39,672 nt of DNA from Ignavibacteria bacterium UBA2373 (GTDB lineage Bacteria > Bacteroidota > Ignavibacteria > Kapaibacteriales > UBA961): the NCBI GenBank assembly GCA_002344005.1, contig DDTD01000027.1:60222-99893 (forward strand), written 5' to 3'. Below, piece after piece: positions 7,856-15,884 of the stretch. Under the pieces are notes generated by a model that had not been told where the DNA came from, made no database searches, and saw nothing but the letters and a program-made list of their open reading frames with translations. Within the stretch, counting starts at the first letter, position 1. Each line of letters opens with the position of its first letter. The translations under genes and the position numbers were made by a program.

Positions 7856-9769
7856 TTATACTTTTGATTCTCCGGCAAACATTTCCAAGACATCTTCGAT
7901 TGCCATTGCTCCTTTGTCACCTTCGCCGTGCTTTCTTAGAGCCACTTGACCATTTTCTGCTTCACGTTTGCCGATAATTAAACAATATGGGATTTTTTTC
8001 TGTTCACTTTCCGCTATTTTTCTCTGAACTTTTTCTGAGCGTCCATCAAAATGAACACGATAATTCAAAGACTTTAATTTTTCAGCTAAATCTGAAGCAA
8101 CTCCATTTAAAGCATCCGTAATAGGAAGTACACTTACTTGAACGGGAGCTAACCAAAACGGGAAATTACCGGCATAATGTTCAATTAAAATAGACATAAA
8201 CCGCTCCATAGAACCAAAAGGTGCACGGTGAATAATCACGGGGCGGTGTTTTTGATTATCCGCGCCGGTATATTCTAATTGGAAACGTTCAGGCATGACA
8301 TAATCAACTTGGACAGTGCCTAATTGCCATTTACGACCAATAGCATCACGCACAATAAAATCTATTTTCGGTCCATAGAACGCAGCTTCACCTTCACCAA
8401 TAAAATAGGAAAGTTCCATTTCATCAGCAACTTCTTTGATTTCTTTTTGCGCACGCTCCCATAATTCTATGTCACCGCCGTATTTTTCAGTATTATCATC
8501 ACGGAAAGACAAACGTGTTGTCACTTCCATACCAAAAGTAGTAAATACTTTTTGTGTTAATTCAATGACATTTTTAATTTCATCTTTTAATTGATCTTGC
8601 ATACAATAAATGTGTGCATCATCTTGAGTAAAGCCGCGAACACGCGAAAGTCCGCTCAACTCACCTGATTGTTCATAACGATACACTGTTCCGAATTCCG
8701 CCAAGCGAACAGGTAAATCCTTATATGAGCGCGGCTCGGAAGAATAGACCTGATGATGATGCGGGCAATTCATCGGTTTAAGCAAATATTCCTCTTCCTC
8801 AATTTTCATTGGAGGATATTGTGATTCTGCATAATACGGATAATGTCCCGATGTTTTGTATAGTTCCAAATTACCGAGATGTGGCGTAATTACTTCCTGA
8901 TAACCGCGTTTTTTCTGTTCATCGCGCAAAAATGCTTCGAGAGTGCGTCGGACTGTCGTGCCATTGGGCAACCATACAGGAAGCCCACCGCCAACCATAG
9001 GATTTATCATAAATAATTTTAATTCACGACCCAATTTCTTATGGTCACGCTTTTCTGCTTCTTCTCTTTGTTTTAGAAACTCTTCAAGTAAATCTTTTTT
9101 AGGAAATGCAATCCCATAAATACGAGTTAATTGTTTCCGCGAAGAATCGCCACGCCAATATGCACCCGCAACAGATAACAATTTAGGGAATTTAATAAAA
9201 CCTGTAGAAGGCACATGAGTACCACGACATAAGTCCGTGAAATTACCCTGTGTGTAAAAAGTTATCTCACTGTCTTTTAACCCATCGAGCAATTCCAATT
9301 TATATTCATCACCCTTTTCTTTGAAATATGCAACAGCATTATCCCAATCAATCTCAATGCGCTTATATTCATTATTCGCTTTAACCAATTCGCGCATTTT
9401 TTCTTCGATTTTCGGCAAATCTTCAGAAGAAATTTTAGTGCCTTCGGGTAAATCTATATCATAATAAAATCCTGCTTCGATGGGAGGACCTATGCCGAAT
9501 TTCACACCCGGATATAAACTTTCCAAAGCTTCAGCCATTAAGTGAGCCGTCGAATGCCAGAATATTTCTTTGCCTTCATCATCATTCCATGTGATTATTC
9601 TTAATGATGCATCTTCGATAATAGGTCTTGACACATCATAAGCAATGCCATTGACAATCACACCAAGAGCATTCCTTGCCAAACCTTCCGATATGGATTT
9701 GGCAATTTCTAATCCGGTAATACCGGCTTCAAATTGTCGGACATTACCGTCCGGAAAAGTAATATTCAT
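7856..9769 (-). CDS. thrS: Threonyl-tRNA synthetase
   Basis: 637 aa from the ATG giving MNITFPDGNVRQFEAG; a GTG two codons upstream (9775) is the alternative. Charges tRNA(Thr) with threonine. Domains in order: TGS (about 1-60), editing domain with HSTAHLMAEA (about 70-220), class II catalytic core with the zinc cysteine in MNCPHHHQVY and motif 2 near GTVYRYEQSGELSGLSRVRG, motif 3 in HRAPFGSMERF, and the anticodon-binding domain ending in the usual basic region. No missing elements. It follows htrA by 24 nt on the same strand, so the two are probably one operon. Confidence 0.97.
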   Translation of the reverse strand: MNITFPDGNVRQFEAGITGLEIAKSISEGLARNALGVIVNGIAYDVSRPIIEDASLRIITWNDDEGKEIFWHSTAHLMAEALESLYPGVKFGIGPPIEAGFYYDIDLPEGTKISSEDLPKIEEKMRELVKANNEYKRIEIDWDNAVAYFKEKGDEYKLELLDGLKDSEITFYTQGNFTDLCRGTHVPSTGFIKFPKLLSVAGAYWRGDSSRKQLTRIYGIAFPKKDLLEEFLKQREEAEKRDHKKLGRELKLFMINPMVGGGLPVWLPNGTTVRRTLEAFLRDEQKKRGYQEVITPHLGNLELYKTSGHYPYYAESQYPPMKIEEEEYLLKPMNCPHHHQVYSSEPRSYKDLPVRLAEFGTVYRYEQSGELSGLSRVRGFTQDDAHIYCMQDQLKDEIKNVIELTQKVFTTFGMEVTTRLSFRDDNTEKYGGDIELWERAQKEIKEVADEMELSYFIGEGEAAFYGPKIDFIVRDAIGRKWQLGTVQVDYVMPERFQLEYTGADNQKHRPVIIHRAPFGSMERFMSILIEHYAGNFPFWLAPVQVSVLPITDALNGVASDLAEKLKSLNYRVHFDGRSEKVQRKIAESEQKKIPYCLIIGKREAENGQVALRKHGEGDKGAMAIEDVLEMFAGESKV

Positions 9770-9793
9770 GTACACTATATAAAATATGGATAA

Positions 9794-10996
9794 TTAATTT
9801 TTTGGTTTTAACATTTTTAACTTTTTCACTATTGTTTCATCATTGCGCAAGATAGATAAAGAAATGGTTTGTCCGGCAACACAATCACCTATGACTACTT
9901 GCAAATCTTCTTCACGCAATACTTTTTTTCCATCTGCTTCAAGCACAATATCTCCGGGTTCTAATCCTGCTTGGTCAGCAGAAGAACCCCTTTTGACTTG
10001 CACAACCACGACACCTTGTTTTTTTTCCAAGCCATACGATTTTGCAATACGCTCATCAATTTCTTGAATATAAAAACCGGGATCAAACTCACGGTCTATT
10101 TTTTTATGCGCCTTAATTAAATCAACAATTCTTTTTACACGGTTAATCGGTATAGCATAACCGATACCTATACTCCCTGCACCACGAGAATTTTGTGCGG
10201 TGGAAAAGATAATGGTATTCATGCCTATTGCCTCGCCTAAAGCATTGACAATAGGTCCGCCTGAATTTCCCGAACTTATCGCGGCATCGGTTTGTATCAT
10301 GTCCCTATATACCCTGCCTTCTTCGCTGAAATTAACCCCGGTATTGCTCACAACACCCACAGTAATCGTAGGCTTGGAATTAATATCAAATAATCCAAAT
10401 GGATTGCCCAATGCAATCACCCACTCCCCCGTTATCACCTCATCTGAATTTGCTAATGGCAGATACGGTAAATTTTTCCCGTCAATTTTTAACAAAGCAA
10501 CATCCGATGTTTTATCGGTGCCAATTATTTCAGCATCATACTTCTCACCATTCGTCAATGTCACCACAATTTTTGTGGCAGTGCCTGCTACGTGATCGTT
10601 CGTCAAAATATAACCGTCTGATGATATTAAGAAACCCGAACCCAAGCCCCTGATTTCCTGATTATAGACCCTGCGATTACGTCGAAAAAATTGCTCAAAC
10701 AATGGATTACTGCCAAAGAAATCATCGAAAGGGTCACGGACTGTCATCTGGCGAACTTCTGTGACATTAATACCAACCACCGCAGGGCTACAACGCTTCA
10801 CTGCCTCCGTTATAGCATTCATGCGGGAATTGGTCACTCCATTATTAACTACCTCTTTGGTCTCCGGCGCAGACGTATAAATCTTCTCGACCGGTTCAGC
10901 GCCATACTCCGATTGTTCATGCTCATTAGCACTGCAATTCGTTAAAACAAAGCTGCATACACCCGCAGCAATAAGCATATTTCTCAAACGATTCAT
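9794..10996 (-). CDS. HtrA/Deg-family periplasmic serine protease
   Basis: 400 aa. The N-terminus has a hydrophobic signal (residues 6-18) followed by LTNC at 18-21. The asparagine before the cysteine is unusual for a lipobox, so it may be a lipoprotein or simply secreted. The catalytic triad is visible as H135 (TNDHVAGTA), D165 (TSDVALLKI) and S245 (SSGNSGGP). One PDZ domain follows (about 300-395, AGLEPGDIVLEADGKKV), so the layout is DegS/DegQ-like with a single PDZ. The family degrades misfolded envelope proteins. It leads the htrA-thrS operon, an odd pairing of envelope quality control and translation. Confidence 0.93.
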   Translation of the reverse strand: MNRLRNMLIAAGVCSFVLTNCSANEHEQSEYGAEPVEKIYTSAPETKEVVNNGVTNSRMNAITEAVKRCSPAVVGINVTEVRQMTVRDPFDDFFGSNPLFEQFFRRNRRVYNQEIRGLGSGFLISSDGYILTNDHVAGTATKIVVTLTNGEKYDAEIIGTDKTSDVALLKIDGKNLPYLPLANSDEVITGEWVIALGNPFGLFDINSKPTITVGVVSNTGVNFSEEGRVYRDMIQTDAAISSGNSGGPIVNALGEAIGMNTIIFSTAQNSRGAGSIGIGYAIPINRVKRIVDLIKAHKKIDREFDPGFYIQEIDERIAKSYGLEKKQGVVVVQVKRGSSADQAGLEPGDIVLEADGKKVLREEDLQVVIGDCVAGQTISLSILRNDETIVKKLKMLKPKN

Positions 10997-11042
10997 AGGA
11001 TTATTTTTCTCCTTTGGTGAATAATGATAGTGAAATACACTG

Positions 11043-11050
11043 CAAATTTA
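11043..11050 (-). promoter_or_regulatory. Possible htrA promoter -7 box
   Basis: Read on the minus strand this is TAAATTTG, an exact match to TAnnTTTG, 47 nt before the htrA start. No good -33 TTTG is seen 19 nt further upstream. Confidence 0.35.
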
Positions 11051-11095
11051 CGAGATTTGCAGGCATGAATTTTTTCTTTTATCGTTGATTGCTTT

Positions 11096-13615
11096 ATGTC
11101 ACAACAACTTATTGCGGTTGCTTTACCGTTACCGATACATAAATGTTTCACCTATGCAATACCGCAGGAACTGCATCCCGCTCAAATTGTCGGATCAAGA
11201 GTGCTCGTGCCTTTTGGTAAACAAACACTCACGGGCATGGTCGTCAATGAACCCATTGATTCATCAGCCCATGACATTAAACCAATCATTGAACTCTTAG
11301 ACGAATCACCTATCTTTAACCATACAATGCTCGCATTTCTCAAGTGGATTGCAGAATATTACATTGCATCATACGGCGAAACTATCAAAGCCGCTTTACC
11401 CGCCGGAATGTCACCGCACAGCATTGTCAAAGTTGCTATCAAACAACATCTGAACTCAGATGAGCTTGATGCACTCAAAAAACGAGCACCAAAAAGAGCT
11501 GAACTCTATCAATACCTCCAACATAAACATGGTGAAGTCTCCGTCGGCATTCTCCAAAAACATATAAAAAGTTCCTCAATTTCCGAACAGCTCGAAACGC
11601 TTGAAGCAGCAGGGCTTATTACTATCAGCACTACCATCGAACAAGACGCTAAGCCCAAAACCCTCAAAGCCGTCACCATCGAACAGACTTTGCTCAATGA
11701 CCAAAACACTTTCCGCACCATACTCGACGAATTAGACATAAAAGCACCAAAACAAGCGCTTCTCCTAAGCCATCTATACCTACAAGCTAAACAAAACAAT
11801 CCTCCTTCTGCCATCAAAGCTCTCACCCAACAACTCAACATCACAGACGCTATCATCAATACACTCATCAAAAAAAAATTCATCCAAACATCAACAATCG
11901 AAGTACAACGCACACATGACAATTCCAATCAATCGCTCGCTAAATCAAACGAAGCTTTGCTCGAACTAACCGACGAACAAAACCACGCTCTCCACAAAAT
12001 TCAACAAGCACTCAATGACAACACTCACAAAACATTCCTACTCCATGGCATAACCGGCAGCGGAAAAACACTCGTCTATATTCATGCAATCAAACACACA
12101 ATAGCACAACAAAAAAACGCTCTCATTCTCGTGCCCGAAATCGCACTCACTCCACAACTCATTGACCGATTCCGCGCCGCCTTCGATGATAATATTGCCG
12201 TTCTCCACAGCAAAATGTCCGTGGGACAGCGATTCGATCAATGGAGAAAAATACTCAGACAAGAAGTAAATATCATCATCGGAGCACGCTCTGCCCTTTT
12301 TGCACCCATCAACAATCTGGGCATCATCATCGTGGACGAAGAACACGAAACATCATACAAACAACAAGACCCCGCACCACGTTACCAAGCTCGCGATTGC
12401 GCAGTCATTCGTGCTTCGATGGAAAAAGCTGTTACCATACTCGGTTCAGCCACTCCCTCAATGGAAAGCTACTTCAATGCACAAATGGGAAAATACCATC
12501 TACTCGAAATCACAAAACGTACTGACAATGCACAGCTCCCCGCAATCAACATACTCTCAATGACAGAACTACGAAAAAAAAACCTCACAACAAACGCATT
12601 CGCAAACCAACTCATTGAACTCATCGAACAAAACATCAACAACAAACAAGGAACAATACTACTCCACAACAAAAGAGGATACGCCTCACGCATCGAATGC
12701 CCCGATTGCGGACACACTCCCCAATGCAAAAACTGCTCCGTCTCACTCACATACCACAAAAAAACTAACAACCTACGATGCCATTACTGCGGATATGCAA
12801 CAGAACCACCCAGAGCATGCACCGTCTGCGGCAGCTTAGACATTCAAGAACCCGGAACAGGAACACAAAAAATTGAAGAAGCTCTCAACACCATACTACA
12901 AAAAAAAGGACTAAACCCAATCATCGAACGCATGGACCACGACACAACTTCACAACGCGGCGCGCATCGAAAAATGCTCCAAAACTTCTACGACAAAAAA
13001 ACCGACATCATCGTCGGAACTCAAATGGTTGCAAAAGGACTCGACTTCCCGCATGTCACCCTCGTCGCCGTCATCAATGCCGACATAGCACTCTTCCTGC
13101 CCGACTTCCGAGCATCAGAAAGAACATACCAATTGCTCACACAAGTCGCCGGAAGAGCCGGAAGAAGCTCCGAAAACAAAGGAACTGTCATCATACAAAC
13201 ATCACACCCCGAACACCAAGCACTCTTCGCCACTCAAGCGGCAAGTTTCCACCACTTCTACGCCGACGAACTCCAATTACGTAAACAAGCACTCTACCCG
13301 CCCTATGCACGATTCATCATCATCGAATTCACAAGCACAGACCAACATCTATGCCATGACCATGCCCATTACTTCGCCAACTTTATCCCAAAATCACAAC
13401 AAGCATTCTTCCACATCGGACCAACAACACCCGTCATCGAACGCATTCGATCGCTTTTCAGACGCATCATCATAATCAAAAACATCAAAATTCTCGACCC
13501 AACAGGCGATCAAGTTCGCAATGCCATCAAACATGCACTCTCACTCTACAACCAAAAACACGCTCACCGCAATGTCCACATCACCATTGACATAGACTCA
13601 TACACCGTCCAATAA
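11096..13615 (+). CDS. priA: Primosomal protein N' (replication restart helicase)
   Basis: 839 aa. Superfamily 2 DNA helicase that recognises stalled forks and reloads the replisome. The N-terminal DNA-binding domain is at about 1-110; Walker A is GITGSGKT near residue 318; the DEAH-type motif is VDEEHE; the zinc-binding insert carries eight cysteines beginning CPDCGH and CKNCS near residues 530-575; the C-terminal helicase half has GTQMVAKGLDF and QVAGRAGR. Everything expected is present. The plus strand is strikingly rich in A and C along the gene, and the neighbouring recA on the other strand shows the same top-strand bias. Confidence 0.96.
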   Translation: MSQQLIAVALPLPIHKCFTYAIPQELHPAQIVGSRVLVPFGKQTLTGMVVNEPIDSSAHDIKPIIELLDESPIFNHTMLAFLKWIAEYYIASYGETIKAALPAGMSPHSIVKVAIKQHLNSDELDALKKRAPKRAELYQYLQHKHGEVSVGILQKHIKSSSISEQLETLEAAGLITISTTIEQDAKPKTLKAVTIEQTLLNDQNTFRTILDELDIKAPKQALLLSHLYLQAKQNNPPSAIKALTQQLNITDAIINTLIKKKFIQTSTIEVQRTHDNSNQSLAKSNEALLELTDEQNHALHKIQQALNDNTHKTFLLHGITGSGKTLVYIHAIKHTIAQQKNALILVPEIALTPQLIDRFRAAFDDNIAVLHSKMSVGQRFDQWRKILRQEVNIIIGARSALFAPINNLGIIIVDEEHETSYKQQDPAPRYQARDCAVIRASMEKAVTILGSATPSMESYFNAQMGKYHLLEITKRTDNAQLPAINILSMTELRKKNLTTNAFANQLIELIEQNINNKQGTILLHNKRGYASRIECPDCGHTPQCKNCSVSLTYHKKTNNLRCHYCGYATEPPRACTVCGSLDIQEPGTGTQKIEEALNTILQKKGLNPIIERMDHDTTSQRGAHRKMLQNFYDKKTDIIVGTQMVAKGLDFPHVTLVAVINADIALFLPDFRASERTYQLLTQVAGRAGRSSENKGTVIIQTSHPEHQALFATQAASFHHFYADELQLRKQALYPPYARFIIIEFTSTDQHLCHDHAHYFANFIPKSQQAFFHIGPTTPVIERIRSLFRRIIIIKNIKILDPTGDQVRNAIKHALSLYNQKHAHRNVHITIDIDSYTVQ

Positions 13616-13629
13616 ACAACTATCAACAC

Positions 13630-13663
13630 AAAAAAAAAGTCCGCCGATACAAAAACGGCGGAC
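13630..13663 (-). terminator. Intrinsic terminator of recA
   Basis: GTCCGCCG at 13639-13646 pairs with CGGCGGAC at 13656-13663. The A-run at 13630-13638 gives the U-tract on the minus strand. priA has no U-tract on its side, but the hairpin lies 23 nt after its stop. Confidence 0.88.
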
Positions 13664-13696
13664 CCACACACAAAAAAAATACCACACACAAAAAAA

Positions 13697-14791
13697 CTAC
13701 TTCTCCGAACTGCTCGAATCCATACCCAGAACCTCGCGAACATCCTTCTCCAACTCAGCAAACAAAGTGGAATTATCTTGCAACAACTTACGCAAGCTGT
13801 CACGACCCTGCACACGCTCTTCCTTATATGTCATCCAAGAACCCGAACGGCTGATAATACCATTCTCAATCGCAATATCAAGCATATCGCCTACCTTCGA
13901 TATACCCTCATTATACAAAATATCAAACTCCGCCTCGCGGAAAGGAGGAGCAACCTTATTCTTCAAAATCTTAACACGAACACGATTACCGACAATCTCC
14001 GGACCATCCTTAATAACATCCTTCTTACGAACATCAATACGCACAGAAGCATAAAACTTCAAAGCATTACCACCGGTCGTTGTTTCGGGATTACCATACA
14101 CAACACCAATCTTATTACGCAACTGATTCGTAAAAATCACCAAAGTATTAGACTTACCAATAGCAGCATTAAGCTTACGCATCGCCTGTGACATCAAACG
14201 CGCCTGCGATCCCATCTGAGCATCACCCATATCGCCCTCAATCTCAACACGAGGAGTCAAAGCAGCAACAGAATCAACCACAACAACATCTATAGCACCC
14301 GAACGAACAAGCGTTTCAACAATCTCCAATGCCTGCTCACCAAATTCCGGCTGCGACAAAAGCATCGTATTCAAATCAACACCCAAACGCTGCGCATACT
14401 TAATATCAAGCGCATGCTCCGTATCAACAAAAGCTACAATACCGCCCGCTTTTTGAGCATTCGCAATCACATGCAAACAAATCGTCGTCTTACCCGAAGA
14501 CTCAGGACCAAATATCTCAACAATTCGACCCTTAGGAAAACCACCAATACCTATCGCGGCATCAAATGACAAACAACCCGTCGGAATTGCATCCACAGCC
14601 ACAACATTCTCATCATTCAAACGCATAATCGAACCCTTGCCATATGCCTTCTCGATTTGCTCAATAGCATTTTGCGCAAGTTTCAACTTAGCTTCGCTTA
14701 TACCCACCGACGAAGACGACTGCTTAGACTTACCCTCAACCGCAGAAACCTTCTCTACAACTGCCTTTTCTTTATCCGAATTTTTTGCCAT
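13697..14791 (-). CDS. recA: Recombinase A
   Basis: 364 aa, normal length. Forms ATP-dependent filaments on single-stranded DNA, drives strand exchange and triggers LexA-type autocleavage where that exists. Walker A is GPESSGKT at residues 95-102, then FVDTEHALD, the strongly conserved GALKFYASVR, and the loop region around ALTPRVEIEGDMGD. The N-terminal 30 residues are charged and serine-rich, as is the C-terminal tail, which ends SSSSEK. The start is the ATG giving MAKNSDKEKA. A good FCB-type promoter lies just upstream; I see no obvious SOS palindrome. It is convergent with priA. Confidence 0.98.
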   Translation of the reverse strand: MAKNSDKEKAVVEKVSAVEGKSKQSSSSVGISEAKLKLAQNAIEQIEKAYGKGSIMRLNDENVVAVDAIPTGCLSFDAAIGIGGFPKGRIVEIFGPESSGKTTICLHVIANAQKAGGIVAFVDTEHALDIKYAQRLGVDLNTMLLSQPEFGEQALEIVETLVRSGAIDVVVVDSVAALTPRVEIEGDMGDAQMGSQARLMSQAMRKLNAAIGKSNTLVIFTNQLRNKIGVVYGNPETTTGGNALKFYASVRIDVRKKDVIKDGPEIVGNRVRVKILKNKVAPPFREAEFDILYNEGISKVGDMLDIAIENGIISRSGSWMTYKEERVQGRDSLRKLLQDNSTLFAELEKDVREVLGMDSSSSEK

Positions 14792-14826
14792 TTTGTAAAA
14801 CCTTTGATAAAATGTAAAATAATGAT

Positions 14827-14858
14827 GCGAAAATACTGATTTGTTTCAATACCACAAA
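14827..14858 (-). promoter_or_regulatory. recA promoter, Bacteroidota type
   Basis: On the minus strand TTTG (plus-strand 14855-14858) is followed after exactly 19 nt by TATTTTCGC (14827-14835). This is the Bacteroidota TTTG-N19-TAnnTTTG form with a single C. It would place the mRNA start about 30 nt before the recA ATG. Confidence 0.6.
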
Positions 14859-14897
14859 CAATCACCCACACAACCACACAACCCCTCACTTTCCCAC

Positions 14898-15254
14898 CAA
14901 TTTTACCCATCAACCAAAAACCACAACCAACCAACATTCCCCTCTTGAGGGGTGTCCGAAGGACGGGGTGGATAAATAAAACAAAAACCACGTCCAACAA
15001 AATACCATTCACGTCCAAAAAAACTTCTCCTCCAACTTGGGGGAGACAAAGAGGGGGCTAAAAAACAAAAACCGCATCCAACCAAACCAAAACCACTTCC
15101 AAAAAAGCTTCTCCCCCAACTTGGGGGAGACAAAGAGGGGGCAATAAAACAAAAACCACATCCAACCAAACCAAAGCCACTTCCAAAAAAACTTCTTCCC
15201 CATTTTGGGGGAGACACAGAGGGGGCTAAAAAACAAAAAATACGTCCAACTAAA
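14898..15254. repeat. 84-bp higher-order repeat made of four 21-bp modules
   Basis: The motif CTTCTCC or its variant starts at 15,024, 15,108 and 15,192, and a degenerate copy starts at 14,940: a strict 84-bp period. Each 84-bp unit splits into four 21-bp modules. Two are A/C-rich, with TCCAA near the end. One holds the palindrome CTCCCCCAACTTGGGGGAG. One is purine-rich, with GAGGGGG then CTAAAAAA. The last module ends exactly where the next 21-bp array begins (15,255), in the same register. A minus-strand open frame repeating a 28-residue unit across this region is a shadow of the repeat. Confidence 0.9.
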
Positions 15255-15737
15255 GCGTATGCAGCACCAGAAAGAGAGTATGCAGCACCATCAAAAGAGT
15301 ATGCAACACCATCAAAAGAGTACGCAGCACCATCAAAAGAGTACGCAGCACCATCAAAAGAGTATGCAGCACCAGAAAGAGCGTATGCAACACCATCAAA
15401 AGAGTACGCAATACCAGAAAGAGCGTACGCAACACCATCAAAAGCGTAAAAATCATCAACAAAAGCTCTTTTTACTCATTTTTACCCTCTTTTTACATAA
15501 AACACGGCTCTTTTTGCATATTTCTATCTTTTTTTTACAAATCACTACTCAATTTCTACTCAATTTTGTTCTCTTTTCATAAAAAATACAGCTTTTGATA
15601 TATTTACTTTGATTCTTTTTACTAAGTTTGTGTCCTATATTACTACGACATTGATTCTTATGACATAATCAATGCCCTTTGTTACATAAAAAACTGTTTG
15701 GATGATATGGAAAACAACCTATATCATAAGCCGGAAT
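15255..15737. repeat. 21-bp-register tandem array, middle copy
   Basis: Units start at 15,255, 15,276, 15,297 and every 21 bp to 15,465 (core TCAAAAG then [AC]GTA[CT]GCA). T-rich units (CTCTTTTT, CTTTTGATA, TTCTTTTTAC, CCTATATTAC, TTCTTATGAC, CCTTTGTTAC) then continue in register to about 15,737. One apparent 1-bp slip near 15,527 disappears when units are aligned by codon. A heptad-repeat frame (15,259-15,582, 107 aa, first half rich in Gln/His/Lys, second half in Leu/Phe) ends at a stop, but the periodicity persists for more than 130 bp after it. Same orientation and unit order as the array at 1-383. Confidence 0.9.
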
Positions 15738-15821
15738 ACATTATCTGCACAGAAACTGTAACATTTTGCAAAAAGAACAATCGTTGCAGAAAATAAAGCA
15801 ACGCATATCTCATATACTTTC

Positions 15822-15884
15822 AAGGATACCGCGATGGAAAGCCTCAATAATCGCACTTACACTATGTCCGAAGCGGACATAAAG
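15822..15884 (+). repeat. Shared 5' module, first copy
   Basis: AAGGATACCGCGATGGAAA, with a Shine-Dalgarno-like AAGGA, is followed by about 16 codons matching the start of the gene at 17,781: NNRTYTMSEADI against INRTYNMSDPDL. Same leader, ribosome site and N-terminal peptide on two otherwise unrelated proteins. Confidence 0.8.

Noticed and set aside
14903..15217. Minus-strand open frame of 104 residues with a 28-residue repeat rich in Trp, Phe and Gly
   Set aside because: It is a translation of the 84-bp repeat; sequence constraint follows the DNA palindrome CTCCCCCAACTTGGGGGAG rather than a protein pattern.
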